Shown: positions 32,211 through 38,506 of the stretch, piece after piece
How positions within the stretch are numbered: position 1 is the stretch's first letter
Layout of the letters: each line of letters starts with the position of its first letter
Made by a program: the position numbers and the translations under genes
The notes under the pieces: generated by a model
What the model was told of the DNA's origin: nothing
The model's input: only the letters and a program-made list of their open reading frames with translations
The model's database searches: none
Assembly: GCA_024276465.1 (NCBI GenBank)
Contig: JAJRXD010000010.1
Span: forward strand, 1-38,506
Direction: 5' to 3'
Length of the DNA: 38,506 nt
DNA from: Deltaproteobacteria bacterium
GTDB lineage: Bacteria > Desulfobacterota > WTBG01 > CAIYCZ01 > CAIRTM01

Positions 32211-33140
32211 TCACCCGGAATGCTTTCTTTTGCTTCTCGGGTGCGATCTGTCATAAATTTCAGTCAGCTTATCAACATTCAGATGGGTATACCTCTGGGT
32301 TGTTGACAAGCTTGAATGTCCCAAAAAATCCTGTATAGCCCGCAGATCTGCTCCTGCATTGAGCATGTGTGTAGCAAAAGTATGCCGGATTGCATGCGGG
32401 CTTATCTTTTTCTGCAACCCGAATTTCATTACCTTCTTCTCAACAATCCTTCCCACGCTTCTTGCTGTAATACGCCCTCCACGCATATTAAGAAACACAG
32501 GCATTTCAATCCTGTTTCGTCCTGTGTAATATCTTTTGTGTAACCCACTGCTTTTTTCAAGATAGCTTTTAACACACTCAACCGCCTTTTCACCTATTGG
32601 AACAATCCTTTCTTTTCCACCCTTTCCCTTAACTTTTATTGTGCCAATATTAAAATCAATATCACAGCAGTTAAGTTTAACAAGTTCGCCCACCCTGATA
32701 CCTGTTGAATACATCACCTCAAAAACAGCCTTGTCCCTGGCGTGAGCCGTGGTATCGTCTGGCAGGGAATCCAGAAGGGCAAAAATCTCGTCAACGGTCA
32801 TGTGCATGGGGAGGTGCTTTTCAAGCTTGGGTGTTCGGACAGTTTGTGCCGGGTTGTTCGAAATAACACCTTCTCTTACAAGAAATTTAAAAAAAGACTT
32901 GAGACAGGAAAGCTTCCTGGCTTGAGAAGTCTTTTTGTTCTTCTTTGAGATAAAAGCAAGATATGATCGTATTGCAAAGTTGTCAATTTTTCTGATTTCT
33001 CTGATTCTGCCTGAATATCCTTCAGTTAAAAATCTTTCAAACTCCCTCAAATCATGAAGATAGTTTCTGTGAGTATGTTCAGATACGTTTTTCTCAATCC
33101 TCAGATATTGTTCAAATTCTAAAATATGAGGTCTAAGCAT
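32211..33140 (-). CDS. xerC: Site-specific tyrosine recombinase XerC
   Basis: A 309-residue tyrosine recombinase that resolves chromosome dimers at dif with XerD. The N-terminal SAM-like core-binding domain (FEQYLRIEKNVSEHTHRNYLHDL) is followed by the catalytic domain with the full active site: Arg in STGIRVGELV, Lys in VKGKGGKERIVPIG, HAIRHTFATHML (His-x-x-Arg), LGHSSLSTTQRYTHL (His and nucleophile Tyr). Length and position next to hslVU support chromosomal XerC rather than a phage or integron integrase. No att-like repeats were found next to it. Confidence 0.92.
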   Translation of the reverse strand: MLRPHILEFEQYLRIEKNVSEHTHRNYLHDLREFERFLTEGYSGRIREIRKIDNFAIRSYLAFISKKNKKTSQARKLSCLKSFFKFLVREGVISNNPAQTVRTPKLEKHLPMHMTVDEIFALLDSLPDDTTAHARDKAVFEVMYSTGIRVGELVKLNCCDIDFNIGTIKVKGKGGKERIVPIGEKAVECVKSYLEKSSGLHKRYYTGRNRIEMPVFLNMRGGRITARSVGRIVEKKVMKFGLQKKISPHAIRHTFATHMLNAGADLRAIQDFLGHSSLSTTQRYTHLNVDKLTEIYDRSHPRSKRKHSG

Positions 33141-33257
33141 TTTTTGCCTGCTTTAAAATTAGCAAATGAAATACATATAATTTTTTTTCAAAACAAGCAA
33201 TGAAAAAATAAATTTGACAGCACTCGTTTTTATTTCCATGCAGCATGATTTTCTTAC

Positions 33258-33286
33258 TTGATAAAAAATTCAAAATTCGTTAGAAA
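33258..33286 (+). promoter_or_regulatory. Possible promoter of the coaD-tol gene run
   Basis: TTGATA (33258-33263) and TAGAAA (33281-33286) are 17 bases apart, leaving a leader of about 40 bases before coaD. A perfect TTGACA also lies at 33214-33219 but has no good -10. This is the divergent gap between xerC and coaD, where outward promoters are expected. Confidence 0.3.
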
Positions 33287-33333
33287 GTAAGAACCCTGCA
33301 TGGCAGAGCTAAATCGAAAACAAAGAGATTACC

Positions 33334-33822
33334 ATGGAAGAAAAACAGTCAGGAATCTGCATCTATCCGGGGTCTTTTGACCCGATAACAAATGGTCATA
33401 TGAACCTCATTGAAAGGGCTTTACATATATTTGATAAGATTATAGTTGCTGTTGCCAATAATCCGGACAAAAAAACTTTTTTTTCCGTAGAAGAAAAAAA
33501 AGAGATGATTCAAACAGCCCTGGGAGATAATCCCAGGGTTGAAGTAGATTCATTTAACGGGCTTCTTGTGGACTATGCAAAGCGTAAACGTGTGCATGTG
33601 ATTCTGAGGGGTTTAAGGGCAATGTCAGATTTCGAGTATGAATTCCAGATGACCTTTATGAACAGAAAGTTAGACAGGAATATTGACACTATTTTCATGA
33701 TGACAGGCCTGAGATGGTTTTATGTAAACTCTAAGATGATCAAATCCGCGGCCAGGTCAGGTGCAGACGTTAAAGGGCTGGTGCCTGAAATAGTATACAA
33801 AAAACTTTCAGAAAAACTTTAA
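33334..33822 (+). CDS. coaD: Pantetheine-phosphate adenylyltransferase
   Basis: A 162-residue nucleotidyltransferase making dephospho-CoA from 4'-phosphopantetheine and ATP. The start CIYPGSFDPITNGHMNLIERA carries the GH-type ATP motif. VEVDSFNGLLVDYAKRKRVHVILRGLRAMSDFEYE, typical of CoaD, follows. The segment usually reading ISSxxIKE is VNSKMIKSAAR here, a small departure near the ATP-binding loop. Length is standard. It starts the plus-strand run leading to the tol genes, with AGAG close to the ATG. Confidence 0.93.
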   Translation: MEEKQSGICIYPGSFDPITNGHMNLIERALHIFDKIIVAVANNPDKKTFFSVEEKKEMIQTALGDNPRVEVDSFNGLLVDYAKRKRVHVILRGLRAMSDFEYEFQMTFMNRKLDRNIDTIFMMTGLRWFYVNSKMIKSAARSGADVKGLVPEIVYKKLSEKL

Positions 33823-33842
33823 GGGAAAAGGAGTTATTTACA

Positions 33843-35036
33843 ATGATTATTTCAAAACGGATGAATAAAATAAAACCTTCCCCCACCCTGGCAGTATCTG
33901 CCAGGGCTAAGGCCATGAAGGCCAGGGGTATTGACGTTATAGGATTTGGGGCAGGAGAACCTGACTTTGACACACCAGAGAACATTAAAAGGGCTGCGAT
34001 AAAAGCAATTGAGGATGGATTTACCAAGTACACACCTGCAGGCGGCATAGAGGAATTGAAAAAAGCAGTATGTGAAAAATTCAAAAAAGACAACAACCTT
34101 GATTATGACACAAACGAAGTTCTTATTTCATGCGGAGCAAAACATTGCCTGTATAACATCTGCCAGGCACTGCTTGATGAACAAGATGAGGTAATCATTC
34201 CAAGTCCTTACTGGGTTTCCTATCCTGACATGGTTTATCTTGCAGGTGCAACACCTGTTTTTATTGAAACTCAGGAAAAAACCGGTTTCAAAATTACCGC
34301 CGAAGACCTGTCTGCTAAAATAACCTCAAACACTAAAGCCCTGATTCTCAATTCCCCTTCCAACCCTACAGGCGCATCGTATACAAAGGATGAACTCAAA
34401 CAGATTGCCGATGTTGTTATGGACAGGGGAATCACGGTCATAAGCGATGAAATTTATGAAAAAATTGTCTATGACAGCTTTGAATTTTACAGCATCGCAA
34501 CTGTGGAACCAGGGGTAAAAAACCAGGCTATAATAGTCAATGGTGTCTCAAAATCCTACTCCATGACCGGCTGGAGGATTGGTTATGTTGCAGGACCCAG
34601 GGAAATAATTACTGCCATGACGAACATACAAAGTCAGAGCACATCAAATCCTACCTCAATTGCCCAGAAGGCAAGCCTTGAAGCCCTTTCAGGCCCACAG
34701 GATTTTATAACGGAGATGCTTGGTGCGTTTGACAAAAGAAGAAAGTACATGGTAGAGAGGCTTAACTCAATCCCTGGATTTTCCTGTTACAACCCAACCG
34801 GAGCCTTTTACACCTTTCCCAATGTTTCGGGCGTCTTTGGGAAAAAATCGGCAAAACATGAAATTGCCGACTCATCATCCCTTGCTAAATACCTGCTGGA
34901 ATCTTCACATGTGGCAGTAGTAGCAGGCCTGGGATTTGGTGCAGACAGCAACATCCGGCTTTCATATGCCACATCTTTTGAAAACATTGAAAAGGGCTTA
35001 AACCGCATTCAGAAGGCAATAGAGGAACTGGAATGA
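33843..35036 (+). CDS. Aspartate aminotransferase-like class I PLP enzyme
   Basis: A 397-residue aminotransferase. FGAGEPDFDTPENIK, NSPSNPTGASYTKDEL, VISDEIYEKIVYD and VNGVSKSYSMTGWRIGYVAGP (PLP Lys 237) are typical of the prokaryotic Ib aspartate/prephenate aminotransferase group. NIRLSYATS near the end carries the substrate-binding Arg. AGGAG lies before the ATG at 33843. It follows coaD by about 20 bases and its stop overlaps the tolQ ATG by four bases (ATGA). Besides aspartate it may use aromatic or prephenate substrates; this cannot be fixed from sequence. Confidence 0.9.
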   Translation: MIISKRMNKIKPSPTLAVSARAKAMKARGIDVIGFGAGEPDFDTPENIKRAAIKAIEDGFTKYTPAGGIEELKKAVCEKFKKDNNLDYDTNEVLISCGAKHCLYNICQALLDEQDEVIIPSPYWVSYPDMVYLAGATPVFIETQEKTGFKITAEDLSAKITSNTKALILNSPSNPTGASYTKDELKQIADVVMDRGITVISDEIYEKIVYDSFEFYSIATVEPGVKNQAIIVNGVSKSYSMTGWRIGYVAGPREIITAMTNIQSQSTSNPTSIAQKASLEALSGPQDFITEMLGAFDKRRKYMVERLNSIPGFSCYNPTGAFYTFPNVSGVFGKKSAKHEIADSSSLAKYLLESSHVAVVAGLGFGADSNIRLSYATSFENIEKGLNRIQKAIEELE

Positions 35037-35824
35037 TAAGCTTTTCCAATCTGCCTCTGATCCCTCTTGCAGTTACATCAACGGATATTGCTCCTGGCCT
35101 TAAGGGTGATGTGTGGCAGCTTGCCCTCCACTCAGGACCTGTTGTCAAGGCTGTTATAATCATCCTTTTACTTCTATCGGTTTGCTGCTGGGGGATCATG
35201 CTCTTTAAGTTCATGCTGTTTCGTTCTGTATTTAAAGAGTCTGAAACTTTTCTTAACATGTTCTGGGAAAACTCCCGTCTTTCAGACACATACAGGGAAG
35301 CAAAGAAATTTCAGCAAAGTCCTTTGTCGGAAATTTTCAGGTCAGGTTTTATGGAATTACAAAAACATCAAAACATAAAGAAAGATCCCTCTCAAAACTC
35401 TCCACAAACCGGACCAGGCATTGTGCTGTCCCAGGACTTTGGGATTGAGAGCATAAAAAGAACGCTTGAGCAGGCTGCCATTTCAGAACATGCGCGGTTA
35501 GAGAAGCATCTGAATATTCTTGCCACAACAGGCAGTACCGCCCCGTTTATAGGACTGTTTGGAACTGTCTGGGGAATAATGGATGCCTTCAGACAGATCG
35601 GAATCAGGGGGTCGGCAAACCTTGCTACTGTTGCACCCGGCATTTCAGAGGCTCTGATTGCAACCGCTTTCGGGCTTCTTGCTGCAATCCCTGCTGTTGT
35701 GGCATACAATCATTATCTGAATAAAATCAGGGTCATATCTTCCGAGATGAATAATTTTTCATCCGAGTTTTTAAACATTATTGAAAGGCATATTGAGACT
35801 GTCAAAAAACAACAGCAATGTTAA
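35033..35824 (+). CDS. tolQ: TolQ proton-channel subunit
   Basis: A 263-residue inner-membrane protein of the MotA/TolQ/ExbB family. It has a first membrane segment near residues 38-62, a cytoplasmic loop with a Gln/Ser-rich variable part (about 100-140), and two further helices in LNILATTGSTAPFIGLFGTV and ATAFGLLAAIPAVVAYNHY, which are signature segments. With TolR it forms the proton channel powering TolA. Its ATG overlaps the aminotransferase stop and its end overlaps tolR by seven bases, so the genes are translationally coupled. ExbB is an alternative name, but the tolB neighbour favours TolQ. Confidence 0.92.
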   Translation: MISFSNLPLIPLAVTSTDIAPGLKGDVWQLALHSGPVVKAVIIILLLLSVCCWGIMLFKFMLFRSVFKESETFLNMFWENSRLSDTYREAKKFQQSPLSEIFRSGFMELQKHQNIKKDPSQNSPQTGPGIVLSQDFGIESIKRTLEQAAISEHARLEKHLNILATTGSTAPFIGLFGTVWGIMDAFRQIGIRGSANLATVAPGISEALIATAFGLLAAIPAVVAYNHYLNKIRVISSEMNNFSSEFLNIIERHIETVKKQQQC

Positions 35825-36228
35825 ACAACACAAAAGATTCCCAACCATTATCTGAAATTAACATTACACCCTTTGTGGATGTCATGCTGGTTCTGCTGAT
35901 CATATTCATGGTGACAGCTCCTCTTGTACAGCATGGGGTAGATGTTGATTTGCCAAAAGTAACCGCAAAAAACATAGCTGCCGATCAGGAACTCCTGACA
36001 ATAACACTTACAAAAGATAAAAAAATATTCCTTAATAAAATGCAGGTGGATATATCCCAGCTCAGAGAAAAACTCATAAAAATTATTAAACAGCGAACTG
36101 ACAATCAGATGTTTTTCAAAGCAGACAGGACACTGCCTTATGAATTTGTAATACAGGTAATGGCTGAAATAAAAAATGCAGGGATCGAAAAGCTTGGGAT
36201 CGTAACCACTCCTTTTGAGGAAAAATGA
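35818..36228 (+). CDS. tolR: TolR proton-channel subunit
   Basis: A 136-residue ExbD/TolR-family protein: a short cytoplasmic start, one membrane helix with INITPFVDVMLVLLIIFMVT (channel Asp 21), then a periplasmic domain (APLVQHGVDVDLPKVTAKNI, EFVIQVMAEIKNAGIEKLGIVT). The Asp takes part in proton passage. Its start overlaps tolQ and its stop overlaps tolA by four bases (ATGA). Confidence 0.93.
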   Translation: MLNNTKDSQPLSEINITPFVDVMLVLLIIFMVTAPLVQHGVDVDLPKVTAKNIAADQELLTITLTKDKKIFLNKMQVDISQLREKLIKIIKQRTDNQMFFKADRTLPYEFVIQVMAEIKNAGIEKLGIVTTPFEEK

Positions 36229-36977
36229 CAGCTCAGCATTCTATCCTGAGATCAAATCAAGCCGAACCAAAGCTGAGATGGATGGTTCTGATTTCCCTCT
36301 TCATTCATCTTGCCGTAATCATGTACCTTTTAGGCAAACCACCGGACAGATCAGAAAAAATCTTTTATTCGCCTGTGTATTCAGTAAATCTTGTAGATAT
36401 GCCCCCTGTTTCTTCAGTTTCAAAGAATAAAAATCAGGGTATTTCAAAAATTCGGAAAGGGTCATTATGGAACGGCCCTGACTCTATTGCCTCTTATGTT
36501 AAAACAACCGGCAAAAGATCTCACGCAATGCTGACTATACCTAAAAAGGTTAAAATTAAGGGAACAAAAAGGGGAACAAAAAACACTAACATTTCAGATG
36601 ATTCCAAAAACAGCATATCAGATGATTCCCGGGGGGGTGCTGCCGGCACAGGTTCTCAACCCGCGGCAGGTGCAGGCACTGCAAATCTTCGCTTCAGCCG
36701 TTATTATCATTCAATATGGAGAAAAATCCAAAATGAATGGATTCTTCCAAGTTATGACTACCGGAAAAGCAGGCATCTTGAAGCAATCGTTATTATAAAA
36801 ATTGACAGGAGCGGAAAAATCCTCAATATAGACTTTGAGAAAAAATCAGGCGATACTAAACTGGACAGGTCAGTTATCAGGGCCATTAAAAAGGCATCTC
36901 CCCTGCCCCCCCTTCCAACGGGTTTCAGGGAAAAACATCTGGAAATTGGGATACGTTTTATCCCGGAAGATTTATAA
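36225..36977 (+). CDS. tolA: TolA/TonB-type energy transducer
   Basis: A 250-residue protein with one N-terminal membrane helix (WMVLISLFIHLAVIMYLLG), a basic, Ser/Lys-rich periplasmic stretch containing a short internal repeat (ISDDSKNSISDDSR), a Gly/Ala-rich hinge and a C-terminal TonB-type domain (RFSRYYHSIWRKIQNEWILP, VIIKIDRSGKILNIDFEKKSG, IKKASPLPPLP). It would link TolQR to outer-membrane partners and TolB/Pal. It is far shorter than E. coli TolA and lacks a long coiled coil, as is usual in this group; position between tolR and tolB decides the name. Confidence 0.85.
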   Translation: MTAQHSILRSNQAEPKLRWMVLISLFIHLAVIMYLLGKPPDRSEKIFYSPVYSVNLVDMPPVSSVSKNKNQGISKIRKGSLWNGPDSIASYVKTTGKRSHAMLTIPKKVKIKGTKRGTKNTNISDDSKNSISDDSRGGAAGTGSQPAAGAGTANLRFSRYYHSIWRKIQNEWILPSYDYRKSRHLEAIVIIKIDRSGKILNIDFEKKSGDTKLDRSVIRAIKKASPLPPLPTGFREKHLEIGIRFIPEDL

Positions 36978-36986
36978 ATTCAAGCC

Positions 36987-38309
36987 ATGAAAAAATTTCC
37001 TGCATCTTTATTATTTATTTTAATTGTTTCTCTCTTTTCTTCTTTTTCTGATTCAGAGGGGAAAGTATATATCGATATCCATTCTCCATCTTCAATCCGT
37101 TTTCCCATACTGGTTCCAAGGTTCAAAAATATTGAAAACAGGCAGGACAAAAAAAATATTTCCATAAAAATGCCTCTGGTCATTTCCAGCAATCTTGAGT
37201 TCTCAGGTTTGTTCAAAATAATTGATTCAAGCGCCATAGACGATTCTTATCTGGAGGGGCTTACAAGTGACAAAATCAAGTGGGATATTTTATCTATTGT
37301 CGGAGCAGAAGCTGTTGTTACAGGTGGCTTTCGCATAAAGGAATTCAACAAGCTTAATGTTGAGCTTCGCGTTTTTGATGCTGTGCAGGGACGTTTTATA
37401 ACAGGAAAAAGATATGAAGGGGAAATTGATGATTATCGGTTAATGGCGCACAGGTTTTCTAATGAAATTTTTGAAAAACTCACGGGGGAAAAGGCAATAT
37501 TTGATACAAAAATAGCTTTTGTAAAAAATTCAGCTGGCACAAAAAACATATTTATCATGGACTATGACGGCTACAACAGCAAGCAAATCACCTATTACAG
37601 TTCCCTGACAATCTCTCCTGAATGGTCGCCGGATGGAAAAAAAATTGCTTTTACATCATATAAAGACGGCAATCCTGATCTTTATATCAAAAACATCTAT
37701 AAAGGGGGGGTGAAAAAAATTTCACGGAAACAGGGTATCAATATTGCTCCCTCGTGGTCACCGGATGGGAAAAAAATTGCCTTGACATTGAGTTTGAATA
37801 ACGGTAATTCTGAAATCTATGTAATTACTGTAAAAAACGGTGCTCTGGAAAGAATGACCCGTAACTGGGCAACAGATGTTTCGCCCGCATGGTCACCGGA
37901 TGGGGGAAAAATTGTTTTTGTTTCCAGCCGTTCTGGAACTCCACAAATTTATCGCCTGAATGTTAAAACAGGGAAGATTAAAAGGCTGACTTATAAAGGG
38001 AATTACAATACATCCCCTTCATGGTCACCATTGGGAGATAAAATTGCATACACAGGCCTGACAGATGGTAAATTTAACATTCATATTATCGGTTCTGACG
38101 GACAATATATTCAGCAACTTACATATGAACAGGGAAACAATGAAGACCCGGCATGGTCACCTGATGGTCGATTCTTAACTTTCAGTTCTAACAGAAGCGG
38201 ACATAAGGAAATATATATCATGAGAGCTGACGGAACAGGCCAGAAAAAAATAACGCATGGAAAGGGAGAAAAATCAGATCCTGTCTGGTCTCCATTCATC
38301 AACAAGTAG
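36987..38309 (+). CDS. tolB: TolB periplasmic beta-propeller protein
   Basis: A 440-residue exported protein. The signal peptide is MKKFPASLLFILIVSLFSSF. The N-terminal domain (about 25-165, ending LTGEKAIFDTKIAFV) matches TolB_N. A six-bladed beta-propeller follows, with repeated blades built on WSPDGKKIAFTS, as in WSPDGKKIALTL, WSPDGGKIVFVS, WSPLGDKIAYTG and WSPDGRFLTFSS. TolB binds Pal and keeps the outer membrane anchored. It starts nine bases after tolA. pal, normally next, is not present before the window ends; a repeat follows instead. Confidence 0.95.
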   Translation: MKKFPASLLFILIVSLFSSFSDSEGKVYIDIHSPSSIRFPILVPRFKNIENRQDKKNISIKMPLVISSNLEFSGLFKIIDSSAIDDSYLEGLTSDKIKWDILSIVGAEAVVTGGFRIKEFNKLNVELRVFDAVQGRFITGKRYEGEIDDYRLMAHRFSNEIFEKLTGEKAIFDTKIAFVKNSAGTKNIFIMDYDGYNSKQITYYSSLTISPEWSPDGKKIAFTSYKDGNPDLYIKNIYKGGVKKISRKQGINIAPSWSPDGKKIALTLSLNNGNSEIYVITVKNGALERMTRNWATDVSPAWSPDGGKIVFVSSRSGTPQIYRLNVKTGKIKRLTYKGNYNTSPSWSPLGDKIAYTGLTDGKFNIHIIGSDGQYIQQLTYEQGNNEDPAWSPDGRFLTFSSNRSGHKEIYIMRADGTGQKKITHGKGEKSDPVWSPFINK

Positions 38310-38368
38310 AGCAGGACAACAAAACAGAGGGTTGCTGGTAAGCAGTATTAATTAAATCAATTTCAAAT

Positions 38369-38506
38369 GTGAAGCTCCCCGCCTATCCCGAAAGGATTCG
38401 GGACGGGGCTTCCCGGTAAATAATATTTATATTTTGATCTGTGCCGCTTTTCCCCGCTTATCCCGAAAGCATTCGGGACGGGGCTTGCGCGGCACGTTCC
38501 GGTCAA
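38369..38506. repeat. 138-bp double compound-hairpin repeat, copy 2
   Basis: Same orientation as 29808-29945; differs at two positions only (one in the first stem, one in the inner loop). Both CCCGAA hairpins and the A/T-rich spacer are kept. It runs to the last base of the window, so its true right border is not visible. It lies 59 bases after the tolB stop, where a terminator might be expected. Confidence 0.9.

Noticed and set aside
32211-33140. XerC-type recombinase as a possible integrase of a genomic island
   Set aside because: It sits in the conserved xerC-hslV-hslU order, has standard length, and no tRNA or att-like direct repeats flank it.
1-38506. CRISPR arrays, toxin-antitoxin pairs, phage genes or known defence systems
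   Set aside because: No regularly spaced repeats, no small overlapping gene pairs of toxin type, and no phage structural or defence motifs were seen.

Overview
The window looks like a chromosomal segment of a Gram-negative, probably anaerobic member of the Desulfobacterota (former Deltaproteobacteria). This is an inference from gene content and order: a Tol energy-transduction operon and many signal peptides or lipoboxes (outer membrane), menaquinone synthesis by the futalosine route (mqnB, mqnD), and the run xerC-hslV-hslU-argB-argD-argF-argG-argH-lysA-dapF-dapA. No rRNA, tRNA, CRISPR array or insertion sequence was recognised.

Left part (1-18.5 kb) is mixed and partly accessory: a PMT/ArnT-type glycosyltransferase, a Cys-rich lipoprotein, a PPOX-type flavoprotein, an exported STN-like protein, 3-hydroxyacyl-CoA dehydrogenase, an RsmD-like methyltransferase with an altered motif, an exported MEMO1-like protein, a frameshifted AmpG-like transporter, mqnD, mqnB, a B12-binding radical SAM protein, a GT2 glycosyltransferase, two large secreted metalloproteases flanking a stop-interrupted secreted gene, and a SAM hydroxide adenosyltransferase. 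A 117-bp repeat lies at both ends of this stretch.

Middle part (18.6-33.1 kb, all on the minus strand) is a biosynthetic super-cluster. Transcribed from the right, it holds xerC, hslV, hslU, then argB, argD, argF, argG and argH (arginine), then an FN3 lipoprotein, lysA, dapF and dapA (lysine), and a parvulin foldase. Intergenic repeats break it up: a 138-bp double compound hairpin, a relic of a 23S-rRNA-IVP-type four-helix-bundle gene inside 40-bp inverted repeats, and G/C-run palindromes.

Right part (33.3-38.3 kb, plus strand) is coaD, an aspartate aminotransferase-like gene, then tolQ, tolR, tolA and tolB, overlapping or closely packed. The window ends inside a second copy of the 138-bp repeat.

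The most notable observations are: three genes interrupted by one apparent point change each (argH TAA, a secreted gene TAG, the AmpG-like gene a one-base slip in a T run); the pair of secreted proteases sharing a six-cysteine module, Thr-rich linkers and a C-terminal tail; several families of hairpin repeats; and gene relics between intact genes. I saw no clear complete new defence or mobile system. The best candidate for something undescribed is the secreted protease cluster at 12.5-17.4 kb.
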